Positions 54,001 to 61,607 of a stretch of 64,000 nt of DNA are shown here, in pieces (positions within the stretch are counted from its first letter, which is position 1; each line of letters starts with the position of its first letter). Under the pieces are notes generated by a model, which was not told the origin of the DNA, did not search any database, and saw only the letters and a list, made by a program, of their open reading frames with translations. Source of the DNA: Ditylenchus dipsaci (Eukaryota; Nematoda; Chromadorea; Rhabditida; Anguinidae); NCBI GenBank assembly GCA_004194705.1, contig SADC01000273.1, positions 141,628 to 205,627 on the forward strand, given 5' to 3'. Made by a program: the position numbers and the translations under genes.

Positions 54001-54161
54001 GGACAAACCAACCCTTACCGGATATTTGTCGAGCTCCTCATTCACCTCCGCCTACAACAATCAAAAGCTATACAAAAATAAACCAAAATAAAATTTTTAT
54101 TGACCATGTGCCCATTGTCCAGTGCATTGAAGAGTGTCTCAGAATCTTCGGAAACAGGCAT
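39062..54161 (-). CDS. Large ankyrin-repeat protein
   Basis: About 19 exons, about 885 residues: 54161-54105 (start MPVSEDSETLFNALDNGHM), 54051-54019, 51926-51837, 51769-51661, 49048-48898, 48222-48151, 48108-48032, 47969-47871, 47814-47664, 46530-46370, 45111-44956, 44909-44747, 43656-43440, 42763-42578, 42530-42318, 42282-42217, 40389-40188, 40131-39918 and 39300-39062. The N-terminal half is roughly nine ankyrin repeats (FALHYAADC, RTPLLWASSNG, GVLHCAASHGHLEIIRTML, DTPLFYASTFGHYECAKLL, GRTPLHLAAASGNMELVVLL). The C-terminal half is Ser/Lys-rich with a helical KRMQIQYGKVQEKVLVRSL segment. The last repeats resemble inversin-type proteins in style, but subfamily is not established. It is probably a scaffold. 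If a donor at 39105 is used, more 3' exons exist. Several exons need a one-base correction (near 51873, 51675, 44960, 44820, 42270). Introns hold at least ten mobile elements. Confidence 0.82.
39696..39885. mobile_element. Hairpin MITE with GGTCGAAGTCGAAATAAAG arms
   Basis: TCACAGTGAAAGGTCGAAGT at the left pairs with its inverse at the right. The inner stem contains AGTGCAAATCTGATATAGGA. It lies in or near the last intron of the ankyrin gene. Confidence 0.75.
40561..40788. mobile_element. TTAA-flanked hairpin (AGGGGCATGCCCACGC ends)
   Basis: TTAA at 40557-40560 and 40789-40792. The arms share AGGGGCATGCCCACGCTAAT and CCTAATCATTGGACTT. A second copy (about 42790-43386) is split by an insertion, and the ends of 52132-53560 are related (AGGGGCATACCAGCG). 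Confidence 0.85.
40833..41508 (+). repeat. Direct duplication of about 75 bp, copies about 600 bp apart
   Basis: The stretch from AATTCTTATTTAGC through CTTACGCCATGAAAATGAT occurs at about 40833-40906 and again at about 41433-41508, nearly identical and in the same orientation. Between them lies a foldback (about 41030-41330; GGTGCCTCTG and CAGAGGCACC arms). Confidence 0.75.
41836..42033. mobile_element. TTAA-type foldback relative of 34110-34484
   Basis: The ends are AAAGGGGAAACTTTTATGG and, inverted, AAAGGGGCGGGGAACTTTTA, with TTAA kept at the right side only. It shares CTGTTTGACCACT with 34110-34484. A GGCCGGCCCGG-rich strip follows at 42040-42160. Confidence 0.6.
42790..43386. mobile_element. 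Hairpin copy split by a Tigger-type MITE
   Basis: The outer parts (AGGTGGTGCTCGGAATTC, CCTAATCATTGGACTT and inverses) match 40561-40788. About 42948-43312 is an insertion with TA-flanked CCGTTTAACCTATAATAGAC / CCGTATAACCTCTAATGGAC ends and its own palindrome (CAATTTGCGGTGGCACAATT). Confidence 0.7.
43727..44143. mobile_element. Mariner/pogo-type MITE, long-arm version
   Basis: TA at 43725-43726 and 44144-44145. The ends are CAGTATATAAGCACACCCCC and, inverted, CAGTCCACTCTCGATATAAG. The arms of about 200 bp share CCGCGGGTCTTTTCGGCAAA with little divergence. It sits in an intron of the ankyrin gene. From 44150 to 44740 there is a CACCGGTGC/GGCACCAGCTC-type strip (44295-44420) and nothing coding. 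Confidence 0.8.
45288..46229. mobile_element. Tandem-arm element, GCCAAAACGAAAATT arms of unequal length
   Basis: A perfect 8-bp duplication TCTTTTTA flanks it (45280-45287 and 46230-46237). The tip is GGCTAGGGGAAGATTGCC. The left arm has about ten 15-16 bp units (45295-45445), and the right arm has about forty (45594-46216) in inverse orientation. The interior between arms is only about 150 bp and includes CAAACCTCGATATAGTGACT, a mariner-MITE-like piece. The long frames on both strands here are repeat artefacts. It lies in an intron of the ankyrin gene. Confidence 0.92.
46800..47565. mobile_element. Foldback with CATTTCATTTCGCGA end repeats
   Basis: Arms of about 350 bp meet near 47180 (ACGAGTACGTA/TACGTACTCGT). 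The ends carry two to three copies of ACATTT(C/T)ATTTCGCG. The arms share GGGTCCGAAAGGTATTTTTT and CATAGAAGTTGAAG. It lies in an ankyrin-gene intron between exons at 46530 and 47664. Confidence 0.8.
48225..48890. other. Intronic stretch with a possible poly-C foldback
   Basis: At about 48578 the word GGCGCTAGTGTCATATACC precedes C runs, and an inverted GAGGTATACGTTACTAGC lies near 48787. This resembles the GRCGCTACT poly-C family, but no target duplication was confirmed. No exon was recognised. Confidence 0.4.
49744..50942. mobile_element. Poly-C family element (CGGTAACCCC arms)
   Basis: A perfect 8-bp duplication GGGATTTT flanks it (49736-49743 and 50943-50950). The tips are GACGCTACTCGGTAACCCC and, inverted, GGCGCTACTCGGTTATACC. 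Inside is a G/C-rich hairpin (50050-50165), also found in 60154-61104. The remaining interior is AT-rich and shows no gene. From 49215 to 49735 nothing was recognised. Confidence 0.85.
50050..50172. repeat. Dispersed G/C-rich hairpin containing AAGGTAAGTG
   Basis: GTCTAAGGTAAGTGAGTGCG at the left pairs with CACACCCACATACCTTAGAC at the right around a CCCCTTCGG-type centre. Related copies are at about 33540-33616 (shortened), 60453-60573 and a half copy at about 23005-23035. AAG-GTAAGT matches a 5' splice site, but the context is a hairpin inside mobile elements. Confidence 0.6.
51240..51460. repeat. GGGACGGGATTT-rich strip
   Basis: GGGACGGGATTT, GGGACCGGGATTTT and inverse CCCGTCCCG words recur. 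Similar strips lie at 6045-6110, 32960-33080 and 49690-49740. They are probably pieces of one dispersed repeat. It lies in an ankyrin-gene intron. Confidence 0.5.
52490..53020 (+). pseudogene. C-terminal remnant of a Tigger/pogo transposase
   Basis: KRLFVWDSFRCHISESTKKQ and LDTAVVPGGCTKFVQ, then across a GT-AG intron (about 52608-52658) a frame-shifting remainder: IRELYDD, NPRAPPMAIYLQ, EAWNVLSKEVVINSFRSCG, EDDSIHCIKPDG and EKELAEMLEEIDLEQD. These are the conserved features of the DDE_1 (pogo/Tigger) family after the second catalytic Asp. The N-terminal part is missing and at least three frameshifts are present, so it is a relic. Confidence 0.75.
53090..53400. repeat. CGGCGCGCCGAAAATTTTCGGC array
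   Basis: Palindromic words GGCGCGCCGA, GCCGAAAATTTC and inverses alternate, with one unique 60-base stretch (about 53220-53280) between two blocks. It lies inside the Tigger-like element. Confidence 0.7.
53565..53780. mobile_element. TTAA-type hairpin MITE, diverged copy 3
   Basis: The left TTAA (53561-53564) is shared with the preceding element. The ends are AGACCATTGTCG and, inverted, AGGACCATTGCCG. The outer stem CAACGAAAATTTCGTAATT differs from the other copies. The centre is AT-rich and the TTCTCTTTCGTC core is lost. Confidence 0.65.
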
Positions 54162-54298
54162 CTTGCCTTGCCAAAGTAAAGCTTTTAAAATCTAAGAAAT
54201 AAGAAAGCTGATGTAGGCAATACTTTGCTGGCAGCAGCAAAAAACATTTAATGATATTCGCAAATAAATTAGGGATTAGAGCAACAACATGTTCCCCC

Positions 54299-54590
54299 TT
54301 ATTTTGGAGTATTTGCCGCCTTGGCAGTAATACTTTGGTTGTGTTTCTTCTGTTGCCACTCTCTCTGCCCTCTGCTAAATGTGTCATCTCTTGTGGCACT
54401 GGCAGCTGCAGTAATCTTCTCCTTGCAATATTACCTGTCTTTAGCCAGATGGGAAGGCAAAGAAGGCGTTTTGCGGCAATTTCATCCCAAGTTTCCCTAG
54501 GCAACCCTTTGACAGACTTCATTGTAGTAGTAGTGGTAACAGGCTGCAATTTTCGGAACGGAAAACTTAATGGCCGACCACTACACCAAA
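54299..54590 (-). CDS. C-terminal part of an unrecognised gene upstream of the ankyrin gene
   Basis: I do not recognise this protein. Reading right to left: FPFRKLQPVTTTTTMKSVKG, LPRETWDEIAAK, then after a one-base correction TPSLPSHLAKDS, a possible 36-nt GT-AG intron (about 54402-54437), and ATRDDTFSRGQREWQQKK to a stop at 54299. The sequence is basic and Gln-rich. Its 5' end is unclear, beyond about 54590. Its stop lies 137 bases before the ankyrin-gene ATG on the same strand. Confidence 0.45.
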
Positions 54591-54736
54591 CTATAGCTTC
54601 TTCTAAACTTTATTGACAAAATCATCTCAACACTGTGGAATTGCAGTTGAGAGGATTCTTTTCAAATTATCAAAAACGAGTCATCAAAAAATGGATAAAG
54701 AGCAGGAGTTAAAAAAAATAATTTTAGCTGCTTTAA

Positions 54737-56370
54737 AGGAGGGTGAAAGCTGTTAAGGAGATTGTCTCGATACGAAACGATTAAACCTAGTTTCTTTTTG
54801 TTTTCAATGTGGTTTTAGAGCCATATAACACGCCTCGAAACAAACTTTTTTTTTATCTGACTTTAGGGGGGGGGTAGGCACTATTTTTTAGTGTTTCAAA
54901 ATGTGTAGCCCCAAAAACGCCTAAATCTGGACCATGCTCACTACACATTTGGAGTAGTTTGGAAAGCACTCAGGATCTGCAGTGAAAAAAGAGATTTTCA
55001 TCATTTTCCCCAAAATGAACAATTTTTCATTGAGCGTGCTTTGAATCTCGAGTGATTTTAGAAAATCATGATTTTTGCACCATGGACACTAGGTTTTATT
55101 GAGATTGGCTCCAATCGCCTTACTACGTATTGCAAACGGCGCGTTTTTCGAGCACTTCCGAAAGTACTCTGGATCTGCACCATGGCACAGTGATTTTAAA
55201 GCACTTTTCCAAAACTCGTGTTTTTGTACCGTCCAAACTACAGACACATGCTCATCCTGACTCAGGATAGACACATGCTCATCCTGACTCAGGATAGACA
55301 CGTGTTCATCCTTAATCAGGACATACACGTGTTCATCCTTACTCAGGACATACACGTGTTCATCCTTACTCAGGACATACACGTGTTCATCCTGACTCAG
55401 GATAGACACGTGTTCATCCTGACTCAGGACATACACGTGTTCATCCTTACTCAGGACATACACGTGTTCATCCTGACTCAGGATAGACACGTGTTCATCC
55501 TGACTCAGGACATACACGTGTTCATCCTTACTCAGGACATACACGTGTTCATCCTGACTCAGGATTTGCAGCATTGTTTCAATTTTAATAAAAAAAGGTT
55601 GCACCCAGTGGGATTCGAACTACGACAAGTTTTCACGGACCGTAAAACCCCAAGTTTACCTCAACTCGGAAAAGTACTCTGGATCTGCACCATGGCACTG
55701 CAAATAAAAAGCACTTTTCGAAAACTCGGGTTTTTTCAGCATTCATCAGTCGATTTGACCCCAAATGCGTATTTTGCAGCGAGTGTGGTTCAAATCTCGA
55801 GTGATTTTGGAAAATGATGTTTTTTGCACCATGGACACTTGAATTTATTGAAATTTTGTCAAATCGCCTGAATATGCAAAGCGCCTTCACTGCATAATGG
55901 TCGATTTTGGTTCCAGCTTGACATTGAAAAATAGTGCCTACCCCCCCCCCCTAAAGTCAGATAAAAAAATTTGTTTCGAGGCGTGTATATTATGTCGACA
56001 ATTTGGTGTTGCGATCTCAGACAAATTTGTGCATAATTAAAAGTTGGATAAGCATGATCAATATGACAATTTTAGAATTCCTTCAAAAAATGTACTGAAA
56101 ATCGAAATAGAAAAGGAAAAAACCATCGAAAAAAAGATTGATTAGTCCTTATTGCATTTCGATTTTCAAGACATTTTTTGAAGGAATTAATAAATTCTGA
56201 TATTGCTGATGCTAATCCAACTTTTGATCCAGTACAAGTTTGTCTGAGATTGCAACACCGAGTTGTCGACAAATATAACTCTAAAACCAGATTTAAAACA
56301 CAGGAAAACTAGGACTAATTTTTTCGTGTCGAGACAATCTCCCTAACACTCCCTAACTTTCACCCTCCCT
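54737..56370. mobile_element. TTAA-flanked foldback with central tandem array
   Basis: TTAA at 54733-54736 and 56371-56374. The tip is AGGAGGGTGAAAG. The arms share GAGATTGTCTCGA, AGGCGTGT/ACACGCCT, and a poly-G/C block TTTAGGGGGGGGGTAGGCAC / inverse. Further in, GTACTCTGGATCTGCACCAT occurs in both halves. The centre carries the array 55228-55566 and a B-box-like GGGATTCGAACTACG at about 55611. Confidence 0.8.
55228..55566. repeat. Array of ACACGTGTTCATCCTGACTCAGG, about 14 copies
   Basis: A 23-24 bp unit, itself partly palindromic (CACGTG; TCATCCTGACTCAGGAT). Units alternate between CTTACTCAGGACAT and CTGACTCAGGATAG versions. A single unit also appears at 33800-33840. The frames here on both strands are artefacts. 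Confidence 0.85.
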
Positions 56371-56374
56371 TTAA

Positions 56375-57390
56375 GAAACTGTATTTTTACTATTTTTCTA
56401 TTGGCTTGTTCACAATAGTCAAGTTGGACTGAATCGTAGTTGTCAACGCCTTTCCATCTCACTCAAAGTTTAACTCCAAATATAAAACTCGTTGTTTCTT
56501 TAACGGCCTTGGAAGTCTTGATTTCCAGCAAAATATGATTAAAATAAAAAAAAATTAATTTGATGTTAAAAAAAAACGCAGCCGCATGTGTGACCGGATG
56601 TAGTTGGAGAAAATATTGTTCTTAACTATACTGCAACCAGGATTGTTTAAGCGCCGGCGGAGCGCCGGCGGTAACATACACACTCTCTCTCTCTTTTCTT
56701 TACATAATATTATTGATTGTTTTTGTAAAGTCAAAACTATATAAAGTTACCCAAAAACACAATACGAGAAAATGCGAATCTTTTCTTTATTTTCACAAGA
56801 TTGTTCTAATCTGAACTATTTTATCGATCATTGCATGTATTTAGACAAAATGTTTTCAAATATTTATGTACGAATAGTTGGTGTGAAAGGTGGGCTATAA
56901 ACAAAATATTTCAAATGATGATGAAGATCCTCGATTTCTCTTAAGTTTCAAAAACTTTGCGTGACCTAACATGTTCTCTTCCAAAATATCTCGAAAACTT
57001 AGAAGTACCATAGATTCTGGTTTTTTAAAACAGCAATTTTTGTCTTAAAGCCATGTTTAGAGCACGACTCTAGAGCAGTAACAATGATTTTGTTTTTCTT
57101 TCTGCTAACTCCAGCATTTTGATTCTGGAGGTGAACAGCGACTTAGGGGAGGTAAAACGAGGTTCCCCTACTCACTCTTAAGCTCAATGGTCTTAAATTA
57201 ACTAGTTTATGACTGTTATTCAAAAAAAAATAAAGGATGAGAAAAATAAAAGACGACACAATGATACACTAGACACAAGAAAAAAAATAAATGTCACTAG
57301 GGTGGAGTCAACCAGTGAGAAATAAAGAGAAAATACGTCGGATTTAGGGTAGATTAAAAACTTGGTATTTGAGATACAATTGACCTGTTT
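56375..57390. other. Intergenic, nothing recognised
   Basis: AT-rich. A GCGCCGGCGGAGCGCCGGCGG doublet lies near 56652 and a CTCTCTCTCT run near 56685. No exon was seen. Confidence 0.4.
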
Positions 57391-57540
57391 CAGTATTGAC
57401 CCTCGATATAGTGGCACTTGCAAATTGTTTCAGTCCAGCATCTTTTGCTATAGTGGCACCCCGATATAGTGACACCTCGCTATAGTGGCACCCTGAGGCC
57501 GGTCCCGGGGGGGGGGTGCCACTTTGGCGAGGTTTGACTG
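57391..57540. mobile_element. Mariner/pogo-type MITE, short
   Basis: CAGTATTGACCCTCGATATA on the left and, inverted, CAGTCAAACCTCGCCAAAGT with TA on the right. GATATAGTGGCACC is repeated three or four times inside, which is unusual for this MITE. Confidence 0.65.
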
Positions 57541-57614
57541 TATTGATTGATATTTGTTTGAAATCGATACAAATCGTTGGATAGTTATAAACTGTTTGAA
57601 TTTGAAAAAATCCC

Positions 57615-57857
57615 GACGCTACTCGTGTATACCCCTCCAAAAATCTACTCGGTTTTACCCCTCCCAATAATTTTAGGTACCTAAAACCACACTTCTTAAT
57701 AAAAAAGACCTGGTATTAGTAATGGCTTGGACTGAGCCTAAGCCTAAGGCCAAGCCTAAGCCAAAGCCTAGGGGCTAAGCCTAATTCCGAAGCCTAAAAA
57801 ATTTTGGAGGGGTAAAACCGAGTAGCTGTTTTTGGGAGGGGTAAAACGAGTAGCGCC
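57615..57857. mobile_element. Poly-C family element (GGTTTTACCCCTCC arms)
   Basis: A perfect 8-bp duplication AAAATCCC flanks it (57607-57614 and 57858-57865). The tips are GACGCTACTCGTGTATACCC and, inverted, GGCGCTACTCGTTTTACCCC. The interior has CTAAGCCTAAG words also found at 24450-24470. Confidence 0.85.
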
Positions 57858-57951
57858 AAAATCCCAATCCAACTGGGATTCCCAGAATTTGGAAATCCCA
57901 AAGCTTAAAATAATTTCGAAAATCCCAATCCAAAATCCCAAAATTTTAAAT

Positions 57952-58201
57952 TACCGTATTTTCTCTATTAAACGGGCCGGCCCGTTTATTTTTCAACCCC
58001 TCGGAAATCGGAAATTTGAGGTCGATCTCGAAATTTTTGGGCGCTTAACCAAAATCTGAAAGTGGAATCGGTAGATCTCGTGGGAGTTAAGAAAACGCAG
58101 TAAACAGATAAGCAAATATTTACTCTGGCTGAGATATAAGTCCTCAAAGTCGAGGGGGCCCGTTTATTAGAGAGGGCCCGTTTAATAGAGAAAATACGGT
58201 A
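57952..58201. mobile_element. Tigger-type MITE
   Basis: TA-flanked ends are CCGTATTTTCTCTATTAAAC and its inverse, with GGGCCGGCCCG / GGGCCCGTTT words just inside. From 58202 to 58407 nothing further was recognised. Confidence 0.75.
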
Positions 58202-58407
58202 TTTCGAGAATCCCGATCCCAAAAAAAACAAGAACGCCCAAGTATAGCCAAACGTCCCGAGGGGCCAAACAGTCGCGGGGGGTAAACGTCCGAGTCCTTT
58301 CAATTAGGTTTAGGACAACAATTTACAAACAACAACTTTATTACCGTGCAAGAACAAAGCAAAGCCAATAATATTTTCTAGAACTATTCCTCACTCCTTG
58401 CACTTGC

Positions 58408-58473
58408 CTATTCTTTCCATTGGACATCCAGAGATTTCTGCAGGAAGCTGTACATATCCACCATCTCAGTTAG
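58408..58473 (-). pseudogene. Isolated last exon of a second prolyl-oligopeptidase copy
   Basis: LTEMVDMYSFLQKSLDVQWK then E and stop, with a TTTTTTAG acceptor just upstream and AATAAA (plus-strand TTTATT 58338-58343) downstream. It resembles the last exon at 61678-61608 (EIVDMYCFLREL) and the C-terminus of the family. No other exon of this copy was found up to 61600, so it is probably a remnant, or the end of the same gene by alternative 3' splicing. Confidence 0.5.
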
Positions 58474-59010
58474 CTAAAAAACTGCTTTCACAGAGATCAA
58501 ATTGAAGAGTACGACACCTCGGTATCGAAACTTTCTCAACATAAACTGAGTACTACTAACTGGGTACTGAGGCATATACTACGGATAAAATATTGAGCTG
58601 AACAATTGTAATCTGACATTGCATTTTGTTGACAGAAAACATCTGGGTAGTTCGGGTAGACAACCGGGGTAGTCTGGGGATGGCAATCGGTTTGAATCAA
58701 CTTAATTGAGCTACACTGAGAAGATGTAGCTCAGAAAACACCCCAACAAAATAGCTCACCATTGCAGTGTCTTCAATAATCCAAATGGCCAAATCAGTGG
58801 TACCGTATGTTAAAAGCGACCATTAAAAAATAACCAATGACAAATATATTTAAAAATGACAACTCAGCAATTATTTTAGCACTGCCAGAGTCCAACACAA
58901 AGTAACTAGGAATTAGTTGCCAGGCAGAACAAAACAGGTGCAAATAACTGAATAATAAAAGCAAACTATGTAAGAGCAAGCTTGCTGCCGCTTCACATAA
59001 ACACAACACT
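58474..59010. other. No gene recognised
   Basis: AT-rich sequence with scattered GGTA(G/C)T words and no inverted repeat or exon that I can support. Confidence 0.35.
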
Positions 59011-59013
59011 TAA

Positions 59014-59205
59014 AGGACCATACTTGTTGATGCAAATGAGAATTTGACAAATTCAAATGCGCGCGGGACACTTCTCTTTCGTCTCGCACTCTACTCTTTG
59101 GAGTTATTTTGAGCGACTCGAAAGAGTACAGTGAGCGACGAAAGAGAAGTGTCCCGCGCGCATTTGAATTTGTCAAATTCTCATTTGCATCAACAAGTAT
59201 GGTCC
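59014..59205. mobile_element. TTAA-flanked hairpin MITE, copy 4
   Basis: TTAA at 59010-59013 and 59206-59209. The arms are almost perfect, with core GGGACACTTCTCTTTCGTCT and tip AGGACCATACTTGTTGATGC. The outer stem (GATGCAAATGAGAATTTGAC) is private to this copy but present in both arms. From 59210 to 59654 nothing was recognised. Confidence 0.88.
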
Positions 59206-59662
59206 TTAACCTAGGATGCAATCAAAGCGCTTCAGAGAGAATCAATTATAGCACGATATTCATATGTGCAACGAAAAGCTAGAAATACATGCAAGTAATT
59301 CGTCAAGAACCAGACCTTTCCCAAATGTATCTTTTTAATTTCGAGATGGCAGCTCTGCTACAAAAGTGAAAAAATCGATCTTCTCTTGTTCCTATCTTCT
59401 TGAATTTCCGGACAGTGGTCAAGCTGACCAGGGCACAAATTACAGCGGTGAACTAAGTGAAATCTAAAACACACGAAAAATACATAAAAGATTTTGGGAA
59501 AGGCTTATATACAGGAAATATAGTCATAAAATATCGACAACACATATTACCACCTGCATGCTAATAGCGTAACGAATCACTTAAGCACCTGGTGACTACA
59601 ACAAGAATCGTACTCCTAGGCATAAAGAACTAAGGAGTGGTCAAATTACATAGTGTTTCGAC

Positions 59663-61443
59663 GGTTATGGGTATAAATTCCGCCGCATTAATTCCGCCAT
59701 CATTGATTCCGCCACATTAATTCCGCCAACATAAATTCCGCCAACATTAACTCCGCCAACATTAATTCCGCCGCATAAATTCCGCCACATACATTTCGCA
59801 GAAATTGATATTCGCGAAATGCAACAAAAATAGGCAATAGTCTCTCTCCAACTTTGAATTTGCAGCATATGCTGACCCTAGTAATGAATAATGATCCTCA
59901 CTCAAGCATAAAATTTATTCAACGGCCAAAATACCATAACCAAACAATAATGAACAAATAACATCAACAAACAATAAATTCGGCGGAAAAGATTCAAATT
60001 GGCGTCGAAAATGAAATTTGCGTCCATGGCAGCTACCAGTTCTACCTCATTGTCGTCCTCTTCTGATCTTTTTTCCTCATTTTCGGCTGCATGTTCATCG
60101 GCGACCGGAATGTAGAACTTGCCATATGGTACTGAATTCGATAAAGAAATTGCGACGCTACTGTCATATACCCCCCCAAAAAAGCTACTGTAATATACCC
60201 CCCCCAAAAATCGGACCACTGTCATATACCCCCCCAAAAACCGACTTTTTTAGGAGTGTCTAAAAACCATTTTTATGCAATAATTTTGCCATAAAAGGTC
60301 CAGAAAAGCAATTAAAAAGGGATTATGGGCTGTATTGGGAGGAAGGGAATAATACAGGGCCACTTTTTTAGCTGCTTTACCATGTTTTTCAACTCGGCCG
60401 TGGCAAAAATAGACTCTATATGCATTTTATGATCAAGTGTACTTCTCGAATCATGTCTAAGGTAAGTGCGTGCGCGCATCTCTAACTCTCAAGCCCCCTG
60501 CGCCCCCTTCGGGGGCGCAGGGGGCTTGGGGCTTGGAGTTGAGATGCGCACACCCACATACCTTAGACACAAATCACTCGAAGCGACTGGATGCATGAAA
60601 AAACATGCATACCAGATTTATGCGGTAGGCCCCAGTTTCAAAACTATGTTCAACATCTTTATTTTTCACGAAGAGCATTTCCCCTCGTTCTATAAGGCCA
60701 GGCCAGAGGCCCAGCATCCAAAAATCAGCCTAGCACCCAAAAAGTGCTAGGCCTATGAGTAAACCCACGAGGTCCACCCCGCTGATGGGCTTGGTCCATG
60801 AAAAGTACTTATACTTATGCCTGCACCACAAGTTCCTGGGTTTGAAAGCACCTTTAGACTCTTAGAGAATTATTACTCTAATGATCCCAACCATCTCGAG
60901 AAGTGGCCCTGTATTATTCCCTCCCATCCCAATACAGCCGCAATCCCATTTAAATTGCTTTTCTGGTCCTTTACGGCGAAATTATTGTGTAAAAATGGTT
61001 TTTGACCATCCCTAAAAAAGTCGGTTTTGGGGGTATATGACAGTAGGTCGATTTTGGGGGTATATTACAGTAGCGCTTTTTGGGGGGTATATTACAGTAG
61101 CGCCGAATTGCAGTGGCTGACGCAGAAGAACATTAGCGTTAGAGTAGTCCTGTATCCTGAGGAAAACAGATCAGAAGGGGACGACAATGAGTAGAACTGG
61201 TGGCTCCATGGATCATTATTCATTATTAGGGTCAGCATATGCTGCAAATTCAAAGTTGGAGAGAGACTATTGTCTATTTTTGTTGCATTTCGCGAATATC
61301 AATTCTGCGAAATGTATGTGGCGGAATTAATGTTGGCGGAATTTATGCGGCGGAATTTATGTTGGCGGAGTTAATGTTGGCGGAATTTATGTTGGCGGCA
61401 TTAATGTTGCGGAATTAATGCGGCGGAATTTATACCCATAACC
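59663..61443. mobile_element. Tandem-arm element (TTCCGCCAACATTAA arms)
   Basis: A perfect 8-bp duplication GTTTCGAC flanks it (59655-59662 and 61444-61451). The tip GGTTATGGG is similar to the MULE tip GGTTATCCG. Each arm has about nine copies of TTCCGCCAACATTAA-type words, then CATTTCGC and AGTCTCTCTCCAACTTTGAA. A poly-C element (60154-61104) is inserted inside. The remaining interior (59880-60150) shows no recognised gene. Confidence 0.92.
60154..61104. mobile_element. Poly-C family element (CTACTGTAATATACCCCC arms), nested
   Basis: The tips are GACGCTACTGTCATATACCC and, inverted, GGCGCTACTGTAATATACCC, with three repeats in each arm. The flanks are GAAATTGC and GAATTGC, an 8-bp duplication if one A is lost. 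The interior closely matches that of 33230-33705 apart from the arms, and includes the G/C-rich hairpin at 60453-60573. Confidence 0.85.
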
Positions 61444-61607
61444 GTTTCGACTACCGAAACCACTGAATACGAACACTGTCTACCCAGGGCTAATAACTAT
61501 CATGCAAAGAGTTCCCAGGGAGAGTCTATCACAACAACATACAAAAAGACTTTATTCCCGATGACAACAAACAACAATCAACAACAAATTTTTCTATAAT
61601 TATTCTC

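Noticed and set aside
53985..54179. Plus-strand frame beginning MGKRQRTNQPLP
   Set aside because: It is antisense to the first two exons of the ankyrin gene, which have matching splice sites and a better protein.
55089..55817. Long frames with repeated HVFILTQDI or DEHVYVLS
   Set aside because: They translate the 23-bp array on each strand and match nothing outside it.
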